Origin: Streptomyces sp. STR69
GTDB taxonomy: Bacteria; Actinomycetota; Actinomycetes; Streptomycetales; Streptomycetaceae
Assembly: GCF_024519455.1 (NCBI RefSeq)
Contig: NZ_JALJRY010000003.1
Location: 321,675-385,674 of the forward strand
DNA length: 64,000 nt
Direction: 5' to 3'
Below the pieces are notes generated by a model, which was given only the letters and a program-made list of their open reading frames with translations, was not told the DNA's origin and did no database searches. Positions 17,199-26,700 of the stretch are shown here, piece by piece. Within the stretch, counting starts at the first letter, position 1, and each line of letters opens with the position of its first letter. The position numbers and the translations under genes were made by a program.

Positions 17199-18544
17199 GC
17201 CGCGTGTCCCTTCTGGCTGTCGATGTCGGCGGCCCAGAAGGTGCCGCCGGGGAACGTGAAGCGCGCGATGGACTCGGGCCGCATGGTGGCCGAGAACCCG
17301 GGGGTGGTGGGTGCCATGTAGTGACCTTCGCGGATCACCACCGGATCGAGGAAGTGGTCGTGCAGATGATCCACGTACTCGATGACGCGGTCGTCGGTGG
17401 TGCCGGAGACGGCGAGGTAGTCGAACATCGAGAGATGCTGGACGAGTTCGCACAGGCCGACGCCGCCCGCGTGCGGGCAGACGGGGATGCCGAACTTGGC
17501 GGCGAGCAGCAGGATCGCGAGGTTCTCGTTGACTCCGCCGACGCGGGCCGCGTCTATCTGGAGGATGTCGAGGGCGCCGGCCTGGAGCAGCTGCTTGAAC
17601 ACGACGCGGTTCTGGACGTGTTCGCCGGTCGCGACCTTCACCGGGGCCACGGCGGCGCGGATGGCGGCGTGGCCGAGGACGTCGTCGGGGCTGGTGGGTT
17701 CCTCGATCCAGTACGGGTCGAACTCGGTGAGGGCCTTGGTCCAGCGGATCGCCTCGTCCACGTCCCAGCGCTGGTTGGCGTCGATCGCCATCCGGATGTC
17801 GGGGCCGACGGCCGAACGGGCCGCACGGCAGCGCCGGATGTCGTCGTCGAGGTCGGCGCCGACCTTCAGCTTGATCTGCCGGAAGCCGTCCCGGACGGCC
17901 TGCACGGCGAGCCGGGTGAGCTTCTCGTCGTCGTAGCCGAGCCAGCCGGCGGAGGTGGTGTAGGCGGGAAAACCCCGCTCCAGAAGGCGAGTTCGCCGGT
18001 CCTCGGCGCCCGCCCGGCCGCGTCGCAGGATCTCCAGGGCCTCGTCCGGGGTGAGGGCGTCGGTGATGTACCTGAAGTCGATCTGGCTGACGAGCCATTC
18101 GGGGTCGGCGTCGGCGAGGAGCTGCCACAGGGGCTTGCCCGCGCGCTTGGCGGTGAGGTCCCAGGCCGCGTTGACCACGGCGCCGATCGCCATGTGCATC
18201 ACGCCCTTCTCGGGCCCCAGCCAGCGGAGTTGGCTGTCGCCGATCAGGTCGCGGTTCAACGTCCCCGGGTCCGCGCACAGTTCGTCGACGGACCGGCCGA
18301 TCACATGGTCCCGCAGCGCGTGGATCGCGGCGACCTGGACTTCGTTGCCCCGCCCGATGGTGAAGCTGAATCCGTGCCCCTCGTGCCCGTCGGCCGCGTC
18401 GGTGCGCAGGACGACGTAGGCCGCCGAGTAGTCGGGGTCCGGGTTCATCGCGTCGGAACCGTCGAGTTCGCGCGAGGTGGGAAAACGGATGTCGTAGGTG
18501 TCGACCGCGGTTACGCGAGCGGGGGGGCCGGGGATCGGTGACAC
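17195..18544 (-). CDS. L-fuconate dehydratase (enolase superfamily)
   Basis: 449 aa from GTG 18544. The capping domain carries [25 protein letters not shown], a signature of fuconate dehydratases. The barrel supplies the mandelate-racemase-type residues: Lys-225 and Lys-227 in IKLKVGA, metal ligands Asp-255 (IDANQRW), Glu-281 (IEEPTSPDD) and Glu-308 (ATGEHVQN), and His-358 (CPHAGGVGL). These line up with a constant offset to the known Xanthomonas enzyme as I recall it. The reaction is L-fuconate to 2-keto-3-deoxy-L-fuconate plus water. It is the best substrate marker in the operon. Confidence 0.94.
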   Translation of the reverse strand: MSPIPGPPARVTAVDTYDIRFPTSRELDGSDAMNPDPDYSAAYVVLRTDAADGHEGHGFSFTIGRGNEVQVAAIHALRDHVIGRSVDELCADPGTLNRDLIGDSQLRWLGPEKGVMHMAIGAVVNAAWDLTAKRAGKPLWQLLADADPEWLVSQIDFRYITDALTPDEALEILRRGRAGAEDRRTRLLERGFPAYTTSAGWLGYDDEKLTRLAVQAVRDGFRQIKLKVGADLDDDIRRCRAARSAVGPDIRMAIDANQRWDVDEAIRWTKALTEFDPYWIEEPTSPDDVLGHAAIRAAVAPVKVATGEHVQNRVVFKQLLQAGALDILQIDAARVGGVNENLAILLLAAKFGIPVCPHAGGVGLCELVQHLSMFDYLAVSGTTDDRVIEYVDHLHDHFLDPVVIREGHYMAPTTPGFSATMRPESIARFTFPGGTFWAADIDSQKGHAA

Positions 18545-18604
18545 GGAAGGCCTTTCGGTCGGGTACAGGGATCCGGTGCCGTGCGGGTGCCGGAAGCCGA
18601 GCGG

Positions 18605-19633
18605 TCAGTCCTGGGCTCGGCCCGTGGTGATGCGGGCGATCATGAGGGCGACCAGGATGATTCCGCCGTAGATGGCCTGGATCCAGAAGGACGGGACCTG
18701 GGCGAGGGTGAGCAGGTTCTGCACGACTCCCAGGAGGAGTACGCCGGTCAGGGCGCCGAACATGGTGCCCTTGCCGCCGTCGAGGCTGATGCCGCCGATG
18801 ACGGCCGCCGCCATCACGGTGAAGATCATGTTGTTGCCCTGGTTGGCGCTGATCGCGCCGACGTAGCCGGTCTGCATGATCCCGCCCACCGAGGCGAGCA
18901 CGCCGGCGACGATCGACACCCCGAGGAGCATCCGGTCGACGCGGATGCCGGCCGCGCGGGCCGCCTCCTGGTTGCCGCCGATCGCGTACAGGGCGCGCCC
19001 GACGCGGTGGTACTTCAGCACGAACCCGGCGACGGCGAAGCAGACCGCCGCCAGCCACACCGACATCGGGACGCTCAGGAAGGTGCTGGTGGCCAGGGTG
19101 AAGAAGGAGTCGGGCATCCCGAACAGCGTCTTGCCCTTGGTGGCGCCGACCAGCAGCCCGCGCAGCACGATCAGCATGGCGAGGGTGACGATGAAGGCGT
19201 TGAGCTTGAACTTCACCACGAGGATGCCGTTGAAGGCGCCGATGATCCCGCCCACGACGAGGATCGCGACCAGGGCGAGCGGTGCCGACCACTCCGTGCC
19301 CCAGCCGGACTCCGCGGACGGCAGGACCAGCAGGGCGCCGATGGCGGGCGCGATGCCGACCACCGACTCCAGCGAGAGGTCGATCTTCCCGGTGATCAGG
19401 ATCAGCGACTCGGCGAGGACCACCATCGCGAGCGCGGCGGAGGCACCGAGGATGGAGATCAGGTTGCGTTCGGTGAGGAACGAGTCGTTGACGATCGCGC
19501 CGAGCACCAGGAGCACCAACAGGGCCGGTACGAGGGCGAGTTCACGGGCCCGGCGGAGCAGGACCGTGCGGGCCGAGGCCGCCCCGGTGGCGCGTGGGGC
19601 GGCGAGCGGCGGGGCCGCCTTGGTGTCAGCCAT
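18605..19633 (-). CDS. Sugar ABC transporter permease (RbsC type), predicted L-fucose importer
   Basis: 342 aa, a single hydrophobic polypeptide with about ten membrane segments. Family features include DLSLESVVGIAPAIGALL after the second helix, VVKFKLNAFIVTLAMLIVLRGL and the cytoplasmic EAA-like loop AIGGNQEAARAAGIRVDR. RbsC-type permeases form homodimers with a double ATPase. The start overlaps the stop of the ATPase gene by 8 bp. A 60-bp gap separates it from the dehydratase gene, so transport and catabolism are likely co-transcribed. Confidence 0.93.
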   Translation of the reverse strand: MADTKAAPPLAAPRATGAASARTVLLRRARELALVPALLVLLVLGAIVNDSFLTERNLISILGASAALAMVVLAESLILITGKIDLSLESVVGIAPAIGALLVLPSAESGWGTEWSAPLALVAILVVGGIIGAFNGILVVKFKLNAFIVTLAMLIVLRGLLVGATKGKTLFGMPDSFFTLATSTFLSVPMSVWLAAVCFAVAGFVLKYHRVGRALYAIGGNQEAARAAGIRVDRMLLGVSIVAGVLASVGGIMQTGYVGAISANQGNNMIFTVMAAAVIGGISLDGGKGTMFGALTGVLLLGVVQNLLTLAQVPSFWIQAIYGGIILVALMIARITTGRAQD

Positions 19634-21119
19634 GGTCCACTCCTTCGATGGAGGCGATCAGCTCGTGGTCGCGCCAGCCCGCCGGGTGCTCGGCGACGAC
19701 ACGGCCGTGGAAGAGGACGAGGACGCGGTCGCAGCGCCGCAGGTCGTCGAGTTCGTCGGAGACGACGAGCACGGCGGTGCCGTCGTCGCGGGCGCTGTCC
19801 ATGCGGGCGAGCAGTGACTCCTTGGACTTCACGTCGACGCCCGCGGTGGGGTTGATGAGGATCAGCAGCCTGGGGTCGGAGGCGAGGGCGCGGGCCATGA
19901 CGACCTTCTGCGCGTTGCCGCCGGACAGGTCGGAGACGGGCTGGTCGGGACCCTCGGCGTGGATGTCGAGGCGGTCGATCAGCTCCGTCGCGAAGCCGCG
20001 CTTGCGGTCGGTGCCGACGAAGCCGAAGCGGCCGAGCCGGTCCAGGACCGTCATGGTGGCGTTGTCCCCGATGGACATGCCGAAGACCAGCCCCTGTCCG
20101 TGCCGGTCACGAGGCACGCATCCGACACCGGCCTTCAGCGCGGCCTGCACATCCCCGAACGGCAGCTTCTCGCCGTCGAGTTGAGCCGTTCCGCCGGTCG
20201 GCGTGTACAGCCCGGTGAAGGATTCGGCCAGCTCGATCTTGCCGCTGCCGCTGGATCCGGCGAGTCCGACGACCTCGCCGCGGCGGACGGTGAGGTCGAC
20301 GTTCTCGTACGACTCGGAGGTGAGCCCGCGTGCGTCGAGGAGAACGGGCGCGGCGTCGTCCAACTCGCGGAGCTGGACCTCCAGTTCGGCGATCGACTCC
20401 CCCGCCATCGCCTCCACCAGGGCGCGGCGCGGGAGGTCGGCGACCGGTGCGGTGGTGATCCAGCGGGCGTCGCGCAGCACGGTGACTGTCTGGCACACCT
20501 CGTACACCTCCTGGAGGTGGTGCGAGATGAACAGGAAGGTGACACCGGACTCCTGGAGCGCCCGCATCCGGGTGAAGAGCCGTTCGATCTCCCGGTTGTC
20601 GAGCTGGGCGGTCGGTTCGTCGAGGACGATGAACCGGGCGCCGAAGCTCAACGCCCGGGCGATCTCCACCATTTGGCGGTCCTCGACCTTGAGGTCGGCG
20701 GTGCGCGCCTCGGGGTCGACGCGCACGTCCCAGGTGTCGAGGAGTTCGGCGGCCTCGGTGCGGAGCCTGCGCCAGCTGATGACTCCGCCGCGTGAGGTCG
20801 GCTGACGGTTGATGAAGAGGTTCTCGGCGACCGTCAACTCGGGTACCACGGTGGGCCGTTGATAGACGCAGGCCACCTTGGCCCGCCAGGCGTCCCGGTC
20901 GGCGAGCGGGGGTGCGGGCTCACCGTCGAAGCGGACCGTGCCCTCGTCGGGGGCCTGGAGTCCGGTGAGGACGGTGACGAGGGTGGACTTGCCGGCGCCG
21001 TTGCGGCCGACGAGGGCGTGGGACTCGCCCGGCAGCACGGTGAGTTGGCCGTCGGCGAGGGCGACGGTCGGGCCGTACCGCTTGACGATGCCCCGCGCCT
21101 CAACGAGTGGAGTGCTCAT
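19626..21119 (-). CDS. Sugar ABC transporter ATPase with two nucleotide-binding domains (RbsA type)
   Basis: 497 aa. The first domain (~1-235) has Walker A GRNGAGKST, Walker B FIVLDEPTAQL and SHHL; its signature region is LKVEDRQMVEIARAL, the usual degenerate form at that site. The second domain (~250-497) has GSSGSGKIE in place of Walker A, an intact signature LSGGNAQKVVMARAL, and Walker B LLILINPTAGVD, in which the expected Asp-Glu pair is Ile-Asn. So the catalytic Glu of site 2 is missing. Start ATG overlaps the binding-protein stop as ATGA. Confidence 0.93.
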   Translation of the reverse strand: MSTPLVEARGIVKRYGPTVALADGQLTVLPGESHALVGRNGAGKSTLVTVLTGLQAPDEGTVRFDGEPAPPLADRDAWRAKVACVYQRPTVVPELTVAENLFINRQPTSRGGVISWRRLRTEAAELLDTWDVRVDPEARTADLKVEDRQMVEIARALSFGARFIVLDEPTAQLDNREIERLFTRMRALQESGVTFLFISHHLQEVYEVCQTVTVLRDARWITTAPVADLPRRALVEAMAGESIAELEVQLRELDDAAPVLLDARGLTSESYENVDLTVRRGEVVGLAGSSGSGKIELAESFTGLYTPTGGTAQLDGEKLPFGDVQAALKAGVGCVPRDRHGQGLVFGMSIGDNATMTVLDRLGRFGFVGTDRKRGFATELIDRLDIHAEGPDQPVSDLSGGNAQKVVMARALASDPRLLILINPTAGVDVKSKESLLARMDSARDDGTAVLVVSDELDDLRRCDRVLVLFHGRVVAEHPAGWRDHELIASIEGVDHG

Positions 21120-22189
21120 TTGACCGTGTTGCCCCAGAGCTTGGGGTCGTCGACGTTGTCCTTGGTGACCAGGGGCGCGGGCAGTTGGTCCTCAAGGATG
21201 CCGCTGGGCAGCTTGACGATCGTGGAGTCGTGGTCGGTGGGGCCGGGCTTGAAGGTCTTCCCCTGCATCGCGGCCTTGATGTAGTACATGCCGTACTTGG
21301 CGTAGGCGTCGGCCGGTTGGGAGACGGTGGCGTCGATCTCGCCCTTGCGGATCGCGTCGAACTCCTGCGGGATCCCGTCGTTCGAGACGATCGTGATGTG
21401 CCCGGCCTGGCCCGCCGTCTTCAGCATGCCCTTGGACTTGAGGGTCTGGAGGGTGGGCGCGAGATAGACGCCGCCCGCCTGCATGTAGATGCCCTTGATG
21501 TCCGGGTTGGCGTTGAGGAGCGTGTCCAGTTTGGAGGCCGCCGTGTCGGACTCCCACTTGGCGGGGATCTCCAGCACCTTCAGCTTCGGGTACTTCTTCT
21601 TCACGCAGTCCCTGAACGCCTCCGACCGGTCCCGGCCGTTGACGGACGCCAGGTCGCCCATGATCTGCACGACCTTGCCGCTGGTGATGTGCGCCCCGAG
21701 GTACTCGCAGGCCTTCTCGCCGTACGCGACGTTGTCGGCGCGCACGACCATCGCGACCTTGCCCTTGTCGGGCGCCACGTCGACGGCGACGACCGGTACG
21801 CCCTTGCGGTCGGCCTGGTCGAGGCCGGCCTCGATGGCGGCGCTGTCCAGCGGGGCGACGACCAGGCCCTTGACGCCCTGGTTCAGCTCGTTGTTGATGT
21901 CGGTGATCTGCTGCGAGGGGTCGCTGTTGGAGTTGACGGTCTTCAGTGCGTCGACACCCTCGGACTTCGCCATCTTCGGCACGTAGTCGTTGTACGACTG
22001 CCAGAACGGCGAGGTCAGCAGGGGCAGGATCACCCCCACCTTGCCGGTGCCGCTACTGCCGCCGGCGCTGCTCGCGCCGGTGTCCTTGGTGCTGCCGCAC
22101 GCGGTGAGCACGAGCGCGGTACCCGTGACCGCGGCCACCGCACCGATCATGCGCAACCTGCTGCGTATCCCCACTGTCCTGCCGAGCAT
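21116..22189 (-). CDS. Sugar-binding lipoprotein of the RbsB type, predicted L-fucose binding
   Basis: 357 aa from ATG 22189, chosen because GAGGAG lies about 9 nt upstream and a signal peptide follows at once; the open frame upstream lacks both. The signal MLGRTVGIRSRLRMIG... ends with lipobox LTAC (Cys-31). The mature part is a type I periplasmic-binding fold: VGVILPLLTSPFWQSYNDYV, LVVAPLDSAAIEAGL, VPVVAVDVAPDKG, MQAGGVYLAPTLQTLKSKGM and IVSNDGIPQEFDAIRKGEIDATVSQPADAYAKYG. It would deliver sugar to the permease/ATPase pair and is the first gene of the operon. Confidence 0.93.
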   Translation of the reverse strand: MLGRTVGIRSRLRMIGAVAAVTGTALVLTACGSTKDTGASSAGGSSGTGKVGVILPLLTSPFWQSYNDYVPKMAKSEGVDALKTVNSNSDPSQQITDINNELNQGVKGLVVAPLDSAAIEAGLDQADRKGVPVVAVDVAPDKGKVAMVVRADNVAYGEKACEYLGAHITSGKVVQIMGDLASVNGRDRSEAFRDCVKKKYPKLKVLEIPAKWESDTAASKLDTLLNANPDIKGIYMQAGGVYLAPTLQTLKSKGMLKTAGQAGHITIVSNDGIPQEFDAIRKGEIDATVSQPADAYAKYGMYYIKAAMQGKTFKPGPTDHDSTIVKLPSGILEDQLPAPLVTKDNVDDPKLWGNTVK

Positions 22190-22296
22190 TTGGTGGCTCC
22201 TCGTTGAGCGTGTCCGAGCAGATGACCGCATATTTATCAGACCACTTCCCCGAAACAACACCCCGCAGTGGCAGATTTTCCTGGATTTCCGTCGTA

Positions 22297-22309
22297 GTGG
22301 TCCGACCAC
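22297..22309. promoter_or_regulatory. Probable FadR/GntR operator GTGGTCCGACCAC
   Basis: A 13-bp palindrome (perfect apart from its central base) lies in the 164-bp gap between the divergent sugar-operon and gntR genes, 45 bp before the regulator start. The core TGGTCCGACCA fits the T-N-G-T-N3-A-C-N-A pattern of FadR-type GntR regulators. Related half-sites occur nearby (CAGACCACT near 22238-22246, GAGTGGTTAG near 22313-22322). It is the natural site for the adjacent regulator. Binding is inferred. Confidence 0.6.
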
Positions 22310-22353
22310 ATGAGTGGTTAGACTGCAGCGCACCCGGTGAGTGGAGGATTGGC

Positions 22354-23055
22354 GTGGACGAGACGGCTCCGCAGAAGGGCACCGTGACGCAGCGCGCGAT
22401 CGACTCCATCAAGGCGTTGATCCGCGAGGGCCGTCTGGAGCCGGGGCAGCGGCTGCCCACGGAGCGCGATCTCGCGGCCCAGCTGGGCATCTCCCGCAGT
22501 TCGATGCGCGAGGCGATCCGCGCGCTCACGGTGCTGGGCGTGCTGGAGGCCCGGCACGGTTCGGGCATCTACGTCACGCAGTTGGAGGCCGGCGACCTGC
22601 TGGAGACCTTCGGTGTCGTCGCCGACCTCTCCCGCGGCCCGCGTCTGGTGGAGCTGTTGGAGGTCCGCCGCATCCTGGAGTCGACGGCGACCGCCCTGGC
22701 CGCCGCCCGCATCACCCCGGACCAGCTGGCCGAGGTGGAGAAGCACCTCACGGCGATGAACGCCACCGACGACCCCGAGGAGATCCTCGCCCACGACCTC
22801 GCCTTCCACCGCGAGATCGCCGCCGCCGCGGGCAACGACACCATGGCCGCGATCCTGGAGGGCCTGTCGTCCAGAACGTTCCGGGCCCGGGTGTGGCGCG
22901 GCTACCAGGAAGAGGGCGCCTTCGCCCGCACCCGCCGCGAACACGCCGCCATCCACCGGGCGTTGGTGGCCCGCGACCCGGAGGCGGCCCGAGCGGCGGC
23001 GGCCTCGCACGTGGGCGAGGTCGAGGAGTGGCTGCGGACGCAACTGGGGCCGTAG
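22354..23055 (+). CDS. GntR/FadR-family regulator of the L-fucose operon
   Basis: 233 aa from GTG 22354, preceded by GTGGAGGATT. The winged helix is at about residues 8-75 (VTQRAIDSIKALIREGRLEPG, LPTERDLAAQLGISRSSMREAIRALTVLGVLEARHGSGIYV). The all-helical FCD effector domain follows (VELLEVRRILESTATALAA, HDLAFHREIAAAAGN, REHAAIHRALVARDPEAARAAAASHV), with the Asp/His residues used for metal and acid-ligand binding. FCD regulators commonly sense sugar acids, so L-fuconate or a later keto acid is a sensible inducer. It is divergent from the operon it probably represses. Confidence 0.92.
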   Translation: MDETAPQKGTVTQRAIDSIKALIREGRLEPGQRLPTERDLAAQLGISRSSMREAIRALTVLGVLEARHGSGIYVTQLEAGDLLETFGVVADLSRGPRLVELLEVRRILESTATALAAARITPDQLAEVEKHLTAMNATDDPEEILAHDLAFHREIAAAAGNDTMAAILEGLSSRTFRARVWRGYQEEGAFARTRREHAAIHRALVARDPEAARAAAASHVGEVEEWLRTQLGP

Positions 23056-23234
23056 GGACGGGAGTTCAGGGGCCTGTGCAGTCCTGACACACGGGCGCAC
23101 GCAGCGGACATCCGCGCAGCTCCGGCGCGCGGAGGCACGCACCGGACCACGAGGCCATCGGCCCTGCCGTCGCCTTCAGTCGCCCGCGGCGGACAACGGA
23201 GGCCATGCCGGATCCGCCCGTCCTGCCCCCGCGT

Positions 23235-23702
23235 TCAGGAGCCCGCGGCCGGCAGCGGCGGTTCGCCCCGCTGCCCCTGGACCTCCGCCCATCCGCGCAG
23301 CTCGCTGGTGCCCACCTCGTCGATCGCCCGGTGCAGAGCGGCCCGCGCGTCCACGTCACGCTCGACCGGCGGGAGCAGCAGGTAGCGGTCGATCGCCCGT
23401 CGCAGGGACTCCCGGGCCTGCGCGGCCAGGACCCAGCGTGAGCCCGGGCTGAACAGCTGGCGCATGCCGGTGAAGAAGACGGCGCCGCCCGCGATCAGGG
23501 CGGTGAGCCAGGCGGGCGCGTGCAGTCCCGCCGCCACGACCGTCGCGGACGTGGCGGCGAGAGCGCCGAGTTCCGTCGTGTAGTGCAACCACCTGGCCCG
23601 GTCGCACGCCCCCGCGTAGAACTCCAACTCCTGCCGGGCGAGCCCCAGTAGCGGATCGGACTCGGAGGCCCAGGCCTGACCGACGGCCGTTCTTCGTCTC
23701 AT
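23235..23702 (-). CDS. DUF4231 / SLATT-domain membrane protein
   Basis: 155 aa. The layout is that of the SLATT fold: an amphipathic N-terminal helix (LARQELEFYAGACDRARWLHY), two transmembrane helices (~40-62 and ~67-82, ending FFTGMRQLFSPGSRW), then a long C-terminal cytoplasmic helix region (QARESLRRAIDRYLLLPP). SLATT proteins have been proposed as membrane pore effectors in nucleotide-dependent conflict systems, but stand-alone copies are common in actinobacteria. No nucleotidyltransferase or nuclease is adjacent. It lies 47 bp after the GH38 gene on the same strand and could be read through from that operon. Confidence 0.8.
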   Translation of the reverse strand: MRRRTAVGQAWASESDPLLGLARQELEFYAGACDRARWLHYTTELGALAATSATVVAAGLHAPAWLTALIAGGAVFFTGMRQLFSPGSRWVLAAQARESLRRAIDRYLLLPPVERDVDARAALHRAIDEVGTSELRGWAEVQGQRGEPPLPAAGS

Positions 23703-23749
23703 CGCCCCATCATCGGGCGATCACGGCCGCCTGGGAAAGCCGCACCGCC

Positions 23750-26700
23750 TCAGGAGCGTCCGAACCGCAGCGTCACCAGTTCGAACGGCCGCAACCGCAG
23801 CGCGAGTTGATCACCCTCGCGGGTCACTTCCCCCACATCGGCCAACGGCCGCTCCAGCAGGTCGACGGCCTCCACGGCGTCGAACGCGAAGCCCACCGTG
23901 AGTGTCGCCCGCGCCCGCCCCCCGTGGGCCTCGTGGAAGCGGACGACGACGTCCCCGCTCCCGTCGTCCGCCAGCTTCACCGCCGTGACCACGACCGCGT
24001 CCCGGTCCACACCCACCAGCGGGGCGACCTCCTGCCCGCCCGTGACCCGCCGTTCCGGCAGATTGATCCGCCAGCCTTCGCGTACCGCGTCGCCGATGGC
24101 CGCGCCGGGCACCAACGCGTGCCGGAAGCGGTGGACGCCCTGGTCGGTCTCGGGGTCGGGGAATCGCGGGGCACGCAGCAGGGAGACGCGCACCGTGGTG
24201 GTCGTACCACGGTCGCCGTCGGTGCGGACCGTACGGGTCACATCGTGGCCGTACGTCGAGTCGTTGACGACGGCGACGCCCCAGCCGGGTTCCTCCAGGT
24301 GGACGAAGCGGTGGTTGCAGGCCTCGAACTTGGCGGCCTCCCATGAGGTGTTGGTGTGCGTGGGGCGGTGGAAGTGCCCGAACTGGGTCTCCGACGCGTA
24401 CCGTTCGGCGTGCACGTCGAGCGGGAAGGCGAGCTTGAGGAACTTCTCGGTCTCGTGCCAGTCGACCTCGGTGTCGATGAGCAGCCGCCGCTCCCCCGGT
24501 GCGAGGGACAGCAGTTGGGTGACCCGGGACGCGCCGAAGGACCGTACGATCCGCACCGTGTTCCCGTCGGCGACGACCTCCTCCGCGTCGGTGAGGTCCG
24601 TGACCGTGTTGCGGTAGAACTCGTCGACGTCCCAGGCGTCCCACATGTTCGGGAAGTCCGGGTGCAGTTGGAGCAGGTTGGCGGCCCGGCCGGGGGCGAT
24701 CGTCTCGCGGTCGGCCTGGATGTCGTAGGCGGAGACGACAAGGCCCCGGCCGTCGATCTCGACTCGGAGCAGGCCGTTCTCCAGTACGTGGCCTCCGCCG
24801 ACCCGGGTCGCGAGGGCCGTCTCGCCCAGGACCGCCGGGGTCTGCGCGCCGCCCGCGAGGACGCCGTCGCGGGTGTGGGGCGCCGAGTTGAACACCAGCT
24901 CCCGCGTTCCCTCCCCCGCCAGCGCGCGCTGGGCCGCTTCGATGATGCCGTTCAGCTCGGCGGCCAGCCCCTCGTACGTCTTCCGGGCCTCGCGGTGCAC
25001 CCAGGCGATGGAGGAGCCGGGCAGGATGTCGTGGAACTGGTGCAGCAGCACCGTCTTCCAGATCCGGTCCAAGTCCTCGTACGGGTAAGGGAATCCGGCC
25101 CGTACGGCGGCCGTGGCGGCCCACAGCTCCGCCTCGCGCAGGAGGTGTTCGCTGCGCCGGTTGCCCTGCTTGGTCTTGGCCTGGCTGGTGAGGGTGGCGC
25201 GGTGCAGTTCGAGGTACAACTCGCCGACCCAGACGGGGGGTTCGCGGTATTCGGCCTCGGCCTTCTCGAAGAACTCCTTCGGTGTCTCCCAGGCCACGGT
25301 CGCCGAGCCTTCGAGGTCGCGCAGGCGGGCCGCCTTGGCGACCATCTCGCGGGTGGTGCCGCCGCCTCCGTCGCCCCAGCCGGTGGGTGCAAGGGAGTGC
25401 CGGGCGACTCCCTTGTCCTTGAAGTTGCGTGCCGCGTGGGCGATTTCGCGGCCCTGCATGGAGCAGTTGTAGGTGTCGACGGGCGGGAAGTGGGTGAAGA
25501 TCCGGGTGCCGTCGATGCCCTCCCAACGGAAAGTGTGGTGCGGGAACTTGTTCGTCTGCGACCAGGAGATCTTCTGGGTCAGCAGCCACTTGGAGCCGGC
25601 GGCCTTGATGATCTGCGGCAGTCCGGCGGCGAAGCCGAAGGTGTCGGGCAGCCAGGCCTCCTCGTTCTCGATGCCGAACTCGTCGAGGAAGAACCGCTTC
25701 CCGTGCACGAACTGACGGGCCATCGCCTCCGAGCCCGGCATGTTGGTGTCCGACTCCACCCACATGCCGCCGGCCGGCACGAACCGCCCGTCCGCCACCG
25801 CCTTCTTGACCCGCGCCCACACCTCGGGCCGGTGCTCCTTCACCCAAGCCCACTGCTGCGCCTGGGACATGGCGAAGATGAAGTCGGGTTCGTCCTCCAG
25901 CAGGGCCGTCATGTTGGACGTCGTCCGGGCCACCTTGCGGACGGTCTCGCGGAGCGGCCACAGCCACGCGGAGTCGATGTGCGCGTGCCCGATGGCGCTG
26001 ATGCGGTGCGCGGACGGGACGGCGGGCGTCGACAGGACGGCCGTCAGCTGTGAACGGGCGCGCTCCGCCGTGCCGTTGACGTCCTGGAGGTCCACCGCGT
26101 CCAGCGTCTTCTCGACGGCCCGCAGCAGGTCCCAGCGGCGCGCGGAGTCCACCGGCAGCTCGGCCATCAGCTCACCGACCACCTCCAGGTCGAGGACGAG
26201 CTGCCAGACGTTCTCGTCGAGGACGGCGAGGTCCATGCGGGTGAGCGTGTACTGCGGCTCGCTGCCGGCGGTCTCCTTGTCGCCCAACTGGGTCGGCACG
26301 AAGGGGTGGTAGTCCAAGACCACCGGGTTGGACGCGGCCTCGACGTACAGCCGCACCTCCTCGCCACCGGCGACGGGTGCGCCGATCCGGACCCACTGGT
26401 TGCGCGGGTTGAGTCCCTTCACGGGAGTGCCGTCGGGCCGGTAGACGAGGCCCTCGCACTGGAAGCCGGGCATGTTCTCGTCGAAGCCGAGGTCGAGCAG
26501 CGCCTCGACGGTCTTCCCGGCCCACTCCTGCGGGACGGTCCCGGTGACACGGAACCAGCTGGTCCCCCAGGGAGCACCCCACCGGGCGCCCACCTCGATC
26601 GGTTCGGGTGTGCCCGCGAGCCCCTCGGCCACGGGCACCGGCTCGCCGGGCGCGTGCCAGACGGCCACCTCCAGCGGCACTGACTCGGGGTACACGGCGG

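Noticed and set aside
23056..23234. 179-bp gap between the convergent GntR and SLATT genes
   Set aside because: I found no coding potential with a ribosome binding site, no convincing hairpin and no repeat.
24356..26053. 565-codon plus-strand frame opposite GH38
   Set aside because: Antisense shadow in a high-G+C gene; no start context and no domain, while the GH38 frame is complete.
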